Shown here: positions 63,701 to 64,000 of the stretch, piece by piece | Layout: every line of letters begins with the position of its first letter | Numbering within the stretch: the stretch's first letter is position 1 | Assembly: GCF_030247195.1 (NCBI RefSeq) | Contig: NC_080672.1 | Span: 363,622,271 to 363,686,270, forward strand | DNA: 64,000 bases | From: Topomyia yanbarensis | Taxonomy: Eukaryota; Arthropoda; Insecta; Diptera; Culicidae | Direction: 5' to 3' | The notes under the pieces: model-generated | The model's database searches: none | Seen by the model: the letters and a program-made list of their open reading frames with translations, nothing else | Told to the model about the DNA's origin: nothing | Made by a program: the position numbers and the translations under genes

Positions 63701-63771
63701 TTCAGGAGCAACGGTGCCACTGGATGCCGGTAGGTTGGTGCTGCTGACATTGTTGCCTATTATGTTGAGTC
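26714..63771 (-). CDS. AGBL5: Cytosolic carboxypeptidase 5-like gene (CCP5/AGBL5), nine exons, 5' end missing
   Basis: This is an M14 zinc carboxypeptidase of the Nna1/CCP family. In animals CCP5 removes glutamates, notably the branch-point glutamate, from polyglutamylated tubulin in the cytoplasm. Nine coding exons joined by GT-AG splice sites with matching phases give about 1,570 residues. In order they carry an N-terminal low-complexity stretch, the CCP N-domain start (FNLWTRPDC), the first zinc site ([13 protein letters not shown]), NPDG and HNLNR in the substrate pocket, a Ser/Thr-rich insert of roughly 450 residues, the third zinc ligand ([12 protein letters not shown]), the catalytic Glu ([11 protein letters not shown]), and a basic Lys/Ser-rich tail. 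Vertebrate CCP5 is about 890 residues, so the excess lies in the insert and tail. CCP5 rather than CCP1 is called from the alignable N-domain and the [10 protein letters not shown] block. The initiator Met must lie beyond 63771. Introns 2, 5 and 8 are full of transposons. Exon order is seen in the sequence; the enzyme activity is inferred from the family. Confidence 0.93.
27770..29434 (-). other. Intron 8 of the CCP5-like gene, 3' part, unique sequence
   Basis: AT-rich with poly-A/T runs, no repeat boundaries or ORFs. It ends at the target site of the gypsy element. Confidence 0.6.
29435..30548 (-). repeat. 3' LTR of the gypsy element
   Basis: 1,114 bp. Short frames inside (for example 29471-29734 and 30190-30384) are repeated exactly in the other LTR and are not genes. 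Confidence 0.96.
29578..29583 (-). terminator. Likely polyadenylation signal in the gypsy 3' LTR
   Basis: AATAAA on the minus strand about 500 bases downstream of the TATA-like motif, as expected for U3-R-U5. Because the element is in sense with the host gene, it could also end host transcripts. Confidence 0.5.
30549..32404 (-). other. Long non-coding region between integrase and 3' LTR of gypsy
   Basis: About 1.86 kb without an env-like ORF. It contains two degenerate tandem units of about 178 bp: TTGCCGAACACGGCAG near 31842 and again near 32020, each followed by GTGT(A/G)TTTAG and a TTCCA(C/T)CCT motif. The polypurine tract next to the LTR is weak. Confidence 0.7.
31800..32200 (-). repeat. 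Degenerate 178-bp tandem duplication inside the gypsy 3' region
   Basis: Shared blocks at offset about 178: TTGCCGAACACGGCAG, TTTAGRTGCGT, GGTCCCCGACCATA/GGGGCCGGAGCATA, and a CACTGCGYGAGTG palindrome. The open frames here are by-products. Confidence 0.65.
32405..33256 (-). CDS. pol: Gypsy integrase core and C-terminus (separate frame)
   Basis: Integrase inserts the cDNA into host [23 protein letters not shown] and [10 protein letters not shown] supply the D, D and E of the catalytic triad. The C-terminus ends [17 protein letters not shown] with no chromodomain. The frame extends upstream of the first ATG to about 33310 with a TCKE remnant of the HHCC finger, but the first Cys and neighbouring residues are missing. 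A deletion of some tens of bases that is not a multiple of three explains this. The copy therefore cannot make a continuous Pol unless the assembly is wrong. Confidence 0.9.
   Translation of the reverse strand: MGQSRATNAPWRMVSVDYIGPLPKSKRGNQHLLVVLDVFSKYVMLTPVRKIASTSLCTILREQWFNRHGSPEILLSDNASTFTSKEFSQFIKETNVKHWLNSRYHSQANPVERTNRSINTAIRAYARTEQRNWDVHITDVERILNTTVHSSTGFSPHFIIHGCEMASADNFSRISGEGDLETRHQQIDKIREIVIKHLAKASEGIRRQYNLRHRKFSKPFETGQMVYRRNMKLSNALESYNAKLGSQYLPAKIVSKKGVSSYELEDLAGKNLGVWPANLLKPA
33121..35562 (-). CDS. pol: Gypsy Pol: protease, reverse transcriptase, RNase H (frame broken before integrase)
   Basis: Expressed by -1 frameshifting from gag; the frame opens at 35562. The domains in order are an aspartic protease with [14 protein letters not shown] with [14 protein letters not shown] and the YLDD catalytic box (FVYLDDIIV); RNase H with [12 protein letters not shown] and DALSR; and the start of the integrase zinc finger ([18 protein letters not shown]). 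After this the frame leaves pol-like sequence near 33310 and runs on as nonsense to 33121. Integrase coding continues in another frame (see next entry). Confidence 0.92.
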   Translation of the reverse strand: MPLLPKKRDQNQLKSQLAVKQRSKEQLTIHPQIYDSFRPARDEDYDNSLSVETIVLDDPFDNRPFAIVAVYGKSFKALLDSGSNATIMTKKLYRKFSKSPLKSLERPFELRSANGQSLPIIGQAYLPYTFQNLTKVLCTLVVEHLTVNSILGMDFWRAFGISPEIQNCALLNSGQESEDDEEDEVPRESILTSEQLARVEEVKKCFQAVEPGKLSPTSFTEHRIVIKDEFQGAAPVCRYPYHMSPKKLSKVWEEVDRWRSMGIIEESDSDWSLNIVAVTKPDDSIRLCLDARPLNERTVRDAYPLPHPGRILGGLPKAKYLSTIDLKEAFLQVPLAKDSRKYTAFSVPGRGMFQFTRLPFGLVNSPATLARLMDQVLGRGKWEPYVFVYLDDIIVVSETFEHHIQLLKAVADCLARANLTINLEKSRFGVPELKFLGYLLNRDGLKVNPDKIQPILDYERPVTVTKLRRFLGMCGYYRRFIDRFSEVTAPLTDLLKTKTKSLVWNSEAELAFLKIKELLVTPPVLVPPDFSKEFILQTDASDVAVAAVLVQEYPEGEKVVAYFSHKLTTPQRNYHATEKEGLAVIMAVEHFRGYLEGYHFRLVTDSSAITWILKTKWKTSSRLSRWSLELQLYDMSIEHRKGKDNVVPDALSRAIAAVSALSTSDWYCSMKSKVIQNPDDYADFKVENDQLFKYVNSKVVPCDSRFSWKLVPAPEFRQDLIQRTHENLLHVGYDKTIHEVQLRYYWPRMGSEVGRARKSKLLSSQSSPKWVSRVRLMHHGEWFLWTILVLFQKANVAINTCLSSSTSSASTSC
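35523..37697 (-). CDS. gag: Gypsy Gag polyprotein
   Basis: 724 codons from the first ATG. The likelier starts are the methionines at MMALEKF 15 codons in. Structural protein of virus-like particles. The order is an alpha-helical N-terminal half, a capsid-like segment ([37 protein letters not shown]), an Asn/Gln/Lys-rich linker, then a CCHC knuckle [15 protein letters not shown] second cluster, [17 protein letters not shown], is a C4 type without His. The last residues overlap the slippery site, so the stop is reached only by ribosomes that do not shift. No internal stop was seen. Confidence 0.92.
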   Translation of the reverse strand: MLCVLVISSNIAQVMMALEKFNQACVFMRVDHLHFDELDFELLSRSIFISPDSDLSGVQRQRRLRGILSHERSSRRELVRNFRGDVGEEKEICLGKLLTIKEDLQYRCPNKEIYRTRLLHLGSRLQVIRNYAAGEVNQEISGLLEEVLAVYASHFSDEHAALPPDNQEGEDGEILGDLLSTYVPAIPQGSNPSDNEGSLSKQLVGDDLLRVLCEMRDEIRQLRQQSDDNRALASQGSDAFSKATETLMGGIASLTTISSVLRKTVQEVVSLRESVSELRALVHQKESAPEMDLQTDLEDLRLMDVPDSFDAPEIPRPTLAPSPDQFVLKRGFSGQQNLCPSLPIEKPKQNTGFTAPYQTQNQPYVPELTEQLAGPSYPNFSISTHAGNGSMVAPRNYSRNPQRVADWKIRKYAGTDEGTGLNEFLDTVANYAACEQMCEEELFNSAMHLFTGNALTWYQAMRAQNRLFNWNHLVCELKVNFVHPELDATLKMKALQRRQMRNESFQEYFLEMEKIFRAMTVPMAPSEKLDVLKRNLKADYKQMLILRPVNTLSELMSLGKSIDASKTPIYQKVFGSSREVAAYSDNPPQNKQKQNNQNQKGGGQNNGNAKSKTFWNKNAKPAGLDSSKPPDNQKKKQQGNQDGKNLEGNNQKPIEPPQKPIMCLEYLVEKHRPPVLGVCYNCGDKGHEHEECRKPKRVFCIVCAFKGFDVSRCPYCLKNGIRTN
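35541..35547 (-). promoter_or_regulatory. -1 programmed ribosomal frameshift site between gag and pol
   Basis: On the minus strand the gag frame reads CTA AAA AAC GGG, so A AAA AAC is a canonical slippery heptamer in the zero frame. It sits about 12 bases before the gag stop (TGA at 35525-35523). The pol frame continues through it in -1. Confidence 0.82.
37698..38095 (-). other. Gypsy 5' leader
   Basis: About 400 bases between the primer-binding region and gag, AT-rich, no ORF. Presumably holds packaging signals. Confidence 0.5.
38096..38116 (-). other. Primer-binding site region of the gypsy element
   Basis: Directly inside the 5' LTR the minus strand reads T then TGGCGCACAGCG. TGG at the start fits a tRNA 3'-CCA end. 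The tRNA was not identified, because pairing beyond the first 6-7 bases to a known tRNA could not be confirmed. Confidence 0.4.
38117..39231 (-). repeat. 5' LTR of the gypsy element
   Basis: 1,115 bp, near-identical to the other LTR. The difference sites are G at 38576 (T at 29894) and one extra A near 39180. Confidence 0.96.
38758..38763 (-). promoter_or_regulatory. Likely TATA box of the gypsy 5' LTR
   Basis: TATAAA on the minus strand inside the LTR, about 470 bases from its upstream end. The same motif is at 30076-30081 in the 3' LTR. Confidence 0.5.
39350..39785 (+). mobile_element. RTE-like LINE reverse transcriptase fragment
   Basis: The plus-strand pieces [40 protein letters not shown] and [15 protein letters not shown] follow the RT block 1-3 order of mosquito RTE-type elements. 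Several stops. It begins only about 120 bases from the gypsy LTR, so the gypsy may have landed in or near it. Confidence 0.75.
39795..40044 (+). mobile_element. 250-bp MITE, copy 1, with TA flanks
   Basis: The ends TGGTCGGGGTTAAGTCAGAC and GTCTGACTTAACACCGACCA form TIRs of about 30 bp and are flanked by TA. The interior is AT-rich and shared with copy 2 at 45142-45390. Confidence 0.82.
40047..40739. other. Unassigned intron 8 sequence
   Basis: No domain or repeat boundary recognised. Confidence 0.45.
40740..40920 (+). repeat. Degenerate minisatellite, about 18-bp unit
   Basis: The unit resembles TGGTCCGGATCCGGACAC and recurs about eight to ten times with substitutions and small indels. It is GC-rich in an AT-rich intron. 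Confidence 0.65.
41600..42330 (+). mobile_element. Ty3/gypsy pol relic (RNase H to integrase)
   Basis: Plus-strand pieces in several frames. [20 protein letters not shown] is the RNase H core. [15 protein letters not shown] is the RNase H-integrase linker. [20 protein letters not shown] is the end of the integrase core with its catalytic Glu. Most of the integrase between is deleted. It is older and of a different lineage from the young gypsy nearby. A frame at 41230-41604 ending [14 protein letters not shown] may be a related C-terminus but is not in collinear order. Confidence 0.72.
42042..42190 (+). repeat. Local duplication, unit 1
   Basis: About 145 bp (CCAGGTTTGTTCAGAAAATA to TTATGGGCAGTGTA) repeated at 42602-42741 with about 10-15 percent difference by eye. 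Confidence 0.75.
42505..42565. repeat. Small palindromic repeat, copy 1
   Basis: CTCGCTGAATGCTTAGGCCA with AAAAGTTAAGCGATGGTGAA forms an imperfect hairpin around AAACGTACTGG. Related copies are at 42893-42975 and 44965-45027. Confidence 0.6.
42602..42741 (+). repeat. Local duplication, unit 2
   Basis: Direct repeat of 42042-42190. Shared blocks include ACATGGTTGTCCCATC and CTTGAACAGCGTTTTTCTCG. The spacing is 560 bp. Confidence 0.75.
42893..42975. repeat. Small palindromic repeat, copy 2
   Basis: ACCCTCGCTTAA pairs with TTAACAGTTAAGCGA around ACCAGGTTTAACGAACTGG. Same family as 42505-42565. Confidence 0.6.
42976..43147. other. Unassigned stretch next to the LINE RNase H relic
   Basis: Plus-strand [21 protein letters not shown] sequence is broken and not assignable. 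Possibly more of a gypsy or LINE relic. Confidence 0.3.
43148..43570 (-). mobile_element. LOA/Lian-like LINE relic: RNase H part
   Basis: Minus-strand frames give [29 protein letters not shown] and [18 protein letters not shown], the RNase H of LOA-type LINEs (TDGS, then the WVPGHSGI-like block decayed). Frameshifted. It belongs with the endonuclease part at 44415-44780. Confidence 0.75.
43960..44141 (-). mobile_element. Possible tRNA-derived SINE
   Basis: On the minus strand GGTGGTTGAGTGGTAAGCG (44138-44120) fits the RNA polymerase III A box. A B-box-like stretch (GGTCTGGGCTAAATCC) follows about 30 bases on but carries an insertion. It lies inside the LOA-like relic between endonuclease and RNase H. 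Confidence 0.4.
44415..44780 (-). mobile_element. LOA/Lian-like LINE relic: APE endonuclease start
   Basis: The minus-strand frame opens [19 protein letters not shown], then [17 protein letters not shown] (the LQE.Y motif of APE domains), [29 protein letters not shown] and [16 protein letters not shown]. About 50 residues are missing between PRAYIL and WGSSDVN. The reverse transcriptase that should follow is absent; only RNase H remains 800 bases on. Confidence 0.82.
44965..45027. repeat. Small palindromic repeat, copy 3
   Basis: CCAGGTTTAACGCACTGGTA then CAACAGTTAAGCGAGGGTGA. Same family; the left arm is decayed. Confidence 0.55.
45142..45390 (-). mobile_element. 250-bp MITE, copy 2, opposite orientation to copy 1
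   Basis: Same TIR family (TGGTCGGTGTTAGGTCAGAC / GTCTGACTTAACACCGACTA). The whole sequence aligns with the reverse complement of copy 1, for example CACTGGATAAAGAATTTC and AACAATAAACAAGAATTATG. It lies about 150 bases from exon 8. Confidence 0.82.
45572..45727 (-). CDS. AGBL5: CCP5-like, window exon 8 (end of catalytic domain)
   Basis: The acceptor is cgatcaacag/GTTGGACG and the donor is AATAAG/gtaatg. It is 156 bases in phase 0 at both ends. [12 protein letters not shown] and [11 protein letters not shown] close the M14 fold and match the layout of vertebrate CCP5. The next coding exon is 17.8 kb away because intron 8 contains the gypsy element and other insertions. Confidence 0.9.
45803..46007 (-). 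CDS. AGBL5: CCP5-like, window exon 7 (catalytic glutamate)
   Basis: The acceptor is cttattgcag/GGGAAAAC and the donor is GAAGAG/gtaaaa. The exon is 205 bases, phase 2 to phase 0. It encodes [18 protein letters not shown] and [15 protein letters not shown]. The Glu of TLECNYNTG is the catalytic general base/acid of CCPs. It lies only 55 bases from exon 6. It is followed by a 75-base intron to exon 8. Confidence 0.95.
46063..47086 (-). CDS. AGBL5: CCP5-like, window exon 6 (Ser/Thr-rich insert and third zinc ligand)
   Basis: The acceptor is ttctccatcag/ATTCTG and the donor is TACAA/gtaagt. The exon is 1,024 bases, phase 1 to phase 2. The first 230 or so residues are Ser/Thr/Val/Pro-rich and probably disordered. 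The last 90 carry the fold: [35 protein letters not shown] (His is the third zinc ligand), and [11 protein letters not shown]. The long open frame on the opposite strand here is only the mirror of biased codons. Confidence 0.92.
47087..47502 (-). other. Intron 5 of the CCP5-like gene, 3' part
   Basis: AT-rich with the polypyrimidine tract and acceptor of exon 6. The plus-strand frame at 47252-47494 is not recognised. Confidence 0.5.
47503..47627 (-). repeat. BEL/Pao LTR remnant, left copy
   Basis: Starts TGTTCGGACGGCAGGC. About 80 percent similar by eye to 54481-54592. The LTR probably continues rightward to about 48000 but cannot be matched there because the other copy is truncated. Confidence 0.7.
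47864..47970. mobile_element. 107-bp MITE inside the BEL/Pao 3' region
   Basis: GCCCTTACACGTTC and, inverted, GAACGTGTAAGGGC at the ends. An internal palindrome TCAATACCAGTATTGA lies near 47890. No ORF. Confidence 0.75.
48359..49012 (-). pseudogene. BEL/Pao integrase core (relic)
   Basis: A 217-codon frame with [38 protein letters not shown] (second catalytic Asp), [15 protein letters not shown] (catalytic Glu) and [10 protein letters not shown], all BEL-specific. The first catalytic Asp region is altered ([11 protein letters not shown]). The C-terminal rest continues in other frames to about 48030. Confidence 0.88.
49064..49474 (-). pseudogene. BEL/Pao integrase N-terminal part (relic)
   Basis: [54 protein letters not shown] and [18 protein letters not shown] cover the linker and the His pair of the integrase zinc finger. 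Confidence 0.82.
49614..50090 (-). pseudogene. BEL/Pao RNase H (relic)
   Basis: [39 protein letters not shown] and [16 protein letters not shown] are the BEL RNase H core and its C-terminal block. Confidence 0.85.
50208..51725 (-). pseudogene. BEL/Pao reverse transcriptase and protease end (relic)
   Basis: [15 protein letters not shown] and [19 protein letters not shown] (RT start, 51408-51022), [19 protein letters not shown] (51155-50943), [12 protein letters not shown] with the YVDD catalytic box near 50705-50740, and [18 protein letters not shown] (50588-50208). Spread over several frames with stops. Confidence 0.85.
51810..52935 (+). mobile_element. CR1-like LINE 3' fragment inserted in the BEL/Pao element
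   Basis: Plus-strand [33 protein letters not shown] (FADD at 52051-52062), [50 protein letters not shown] and [20 protein letters not shown], ending in a 256-codon open frame at 52137-52907. It ends with an A/T-rich ATAAATAAATAAA-like tail near 52910-52935. The 5' part is missing. The clade call is by resemblance to mosquito CR1 elements. Confidence 0.85.
51832..51965 (+). repeat. 63-bp direct duplication, period 71
   Basis: CAAAGTTGGATAGACTTGGC to CTTCATCTGGCAT occurs at 51832-51894 and identically at 51903-51965, inside the CR1-like fragment. Confidence 0.85.
52980..54460 (-). pseudogene. BEL/Pao gag (relic)
   Basis: The pieces are an N-terminal Cys-rich finger ([20 protein letters not shown], resembling a PHD-type finger), a coiled-coil stretch ([19 protein letters not shown]), [20 protein letters not shown], and [20 protein letters not shown]; a late CWICKR Cys cluster follows. 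All parts are frameshifted relative to one another. Confidence 0.75.
54481..54592 (-). repeat. BEL/Pao LTR remnant, right copy (truncated)
   Basis: Starts TGCTCGGATGGCAGGC and is cut off at the foldback element that begins at about 54594. Confidence 0.7.
54594..54990. mobile_element. Foldback element built of GTCATTTGGCATAA repeats
   Basis: The left half has CATTTGGCATAAG, CATTTGGCAAAACGGACATT and so on. The right half has the inverted forms ATGCCAAATGACC, ATGCCAAATGTCCGTTATG. There are about a dozen copies of the 10-14 bp core in two opposite blocks around an AT-rich centre. Similar palindromes are common in mosquito genomes. Confidence 0.75.
54991..56280 (-). other. Intron 5 of the CCP5-like gene, 5' part
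   Basis: No repeat or ORF recognised. It begins after the tentative donor at 56280. Confidence 0.5.
56281..56909 (-). CDS. AGBL5: CCP5-like, window exon 5 (disordered insert)
   Basis: The acceptor is tctgtttcag/ATACTATC. It enters in phase 2 and continues as [15 protein letters not shown] before about 190 residues rich in Ser, Thr, Lys and Pro with no known fold. The donor chosen, GACG/gtttgt at 56281, is weak by consensus but gives phase 1, exactly what exon 6 needs. Open frame runs on to a stop at 56258, so an alternative is read-through to a shorter isoform. This segment sits between the NLNR and DLHGHASK motifs and would form a loop outside the catalytic fold. Confidence 0.75.
56967..57125 (-). 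CDS. AGBL5: CCP5-like, window exon 4 (NPDG / NLNR)
   Basis: The exon is too short to appear as a long ORF and was found by splice-site search. The acceptor is gccgtttcag/GAGAATG and the donor is ATCAG/gtaaga. It is 159 bases, phase 2 to phase 2. It encodes [30 protein letters not shown] and [11 protein letters not shown]. The Asn-Arg of NLNR binds the substrate carboxylate in M14 enzymes. Only 58 bases separate it from exon 3 and 57 from exon 5, both normal short insect introns. Confidence 0.93.
57184..58082 (-). CDS. AGBL5: CCP5-like, window exon 3 (first zinc-binding motif)
   Basis: The acceptor is ttcccacag/GTTACC and the donor is CTTAG/gtatga. The exon is 899 bases, phase 0 to phase 2. 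It encodes [12 protein letters not shown], the Tyr-rich block [19 protein letters not shown], an acidic and Ser-rich insert, [10 protein letters not shown], and [18 protein letters not shown]. In HPGE the His and Glu are the first two zinc ligands of M14 peptidases. The codon at 57789-57791 is GTG, an internal Val and not a start, because the frame stays open to the acceptor. Confidence 0.94.
58255..61880 (+). mobile_element. I-clade (MosquI)-like LINE relic in intron 2
   Basis: Plus strand, several frames. A Pro/Ser-rich ORF1 end lies at 58255-58600. An APE start reads [20 protein letters not shown] with [20 protein letters not shown] (58610-58780). The RT begins about 60060 with [30 protein letters not shown] sequence, and [18 protein letters not shown], where the catalytic YADD box reads YAND. 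RNase H lies near 61270 (TDASKM-like). A Cys/His end reads [18 protein letters not shown] (61700-61760). Many stops; inactive. The RNase H plus a Cys end suggests the I clade. Confidence 0.82.
62040..62830 (+). mobile_element. CR1-like LINE RT relic in intron 2
   Basis: [80 protein letters not shown] and a decayed FDKINHD block follow RT blocks 0-3 of CR1-type elements. Only the 5' part of the RT is present, and blocks after the first catalytic Asp are lost. Confidence 0.8.
62831..63103 (-). other. Intron 2 of the CCP5-like gene, 5' part
   Basis: Unique sequence after the donor at 63103. No feature seen. Confidence 0.5.
63104..63246 (-). CDS. AGBL5: CCP5-like, window exon 2 (N-domain)
   Basis: The acceptor is ctattag/GTGGCC and the donor is GCG/gtgagt. 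The exon is 143 bases, entering in phase 1 and leaving in phase 0. It encodes the N-domain segment with [16 protein letters not shown] and [13 protein letters not shown], which is strongly conserved in CCP5 proteins. It lies only 84 bases from the previous exon and is followed by a 5-kb intron filled with LINE relics. Confidence 0.92.
63331..63771 (-). CDS. AGBL5: CCP5-like, window exon 1 (N-terminal region)
   Basis: The acceptor reads gatttacag before position 63771 and the donor is AGGG/gtgagt after 63331. The exon enters in phase 1 and leaves in phase 1. About 100 residues of low-complexity sequence rich in Ala, Ser, Pro and Thr, including an Ala run and Gln-Gln, precede [12 protein letters not shown] and [11 protein letters not shown], which match the start of the CCP N-domain. 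The upstream 230 bases to the window edge show no in-frame start exon, so the first coding exon lies outside. Confidence 0.85.
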
Positions 63772-64000
63772 CTGTAAATCGATGGGAAACGAGGGGAAAG
63801 AATTTTACTGTTTTGTTTTAGTTGTTTCGATTTTTCAGCAGATGCTCTGCTCTGAACGTTTTGCTTGGGAAATGTAGGACGAACGTGACGTGCAGAATCG
63901 TTGCGAAATTGTCGATGATTTGTTTGAAATAGGGAGTGTTGAGTGGAAAGTACTTTTATTTGATTTAAATGAGGAATACTTTTTTGCGGTTAAGAGCGTG
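63772..64000. other. Intron 5' of the first visible CCP5-like exon
   Basis: The sequence is AT-rich with a polypyrimidine tract before the acceptor at 63772-63773. No start exon or repeat was recognised. Confidence 0.5.

Noticed and set aside
63492..63821. A 109-codon plus-strand frame with an Ala/Gly-rich sequence
   Set aside because: Mirror of the low-complexity part of CCP5-like window exon 1.

Overview
The window looks like mosquito nuclear DNA, most probably a culicine of the Aedes type. It is AT-rich and intron-bearing, and it is packed with the repeats expected of Aedes genomes: RTE/JAM1-like, LOA/Lian-like, I/MosquI-like and CR1-like LINE relics, Ty3/gypsy and BEL/Pao LTR elements, TA-target MITEs, and the dispersed repeat whose ends read GAGAAAGGCA and CCTTTCTATATGAGAAAGG. 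The species call is inference from repeat style.

One host protein-coding gene can be followed with confidence. It is a cytosolic carboxypeptidase 5-like gene (CCP5/AGBL5, a tubulin deglutamylase) on the minus strand, entering from beyond the right edge. Nine coding exons were placed by splice sites and reading phase: 63771-63331, 63246-63104, 58082-57184, 57125-56967, 56909-56281, 47086-46063, 46007-45803, 45727-45572 and 27769-26714 (stop). All junction phases agree. The [20 protein letters not shown] and TLECNYNTG motifs of the family are all present. The first coding exon is not in the window.

Three introns are swollen by transposons. Intron 2 (58083-63103) holds an I-clade-like LINE relic and a CR1-like RT relic. 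Intron 5 (47087-56280) holds a decayed BEL/Pao element, itself invaded by a CR1-like LINE and small foldback elements. Intron 8 (27770-45571) holds a full-length, very young Ty3/gypsy element (29435-39231). Its LTRs differ by one substitution and one indel, and it has a 4-bp target duplication, a canonical -1 frameshift site, and a lesion in the integrase region. The same intron also holds RTE-like, gypsy and LOA-like relics, an inverted pair of MITEs and a minisatellite.

The left 26.7 kb, downstream of the gene, carries no convincing intact host gene. It holds tandem repeats (0.2-1.6 kb), several MITEs and palindromic foldbacks (1.9-4 kb, 6.7-8.8 kb, 12.6-13.5 kb, 16.0-16.4 kb, 19.1-19.4 kb, 20.2-20.7 kb, 23.6-23.7 kb), an RTE-like LINE relic (10.0-12.6 kb), a broken trihelix/NAM-like ORF (24.1-24.95 kb) and one possible signal-peptide first exon (15356-15407, minus). 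About 2.8 kb at 20.8-23.6 kb remains unexplained. No bacterial-type operons, CRISPR arrays, tRNA or rRNA genes were seen.
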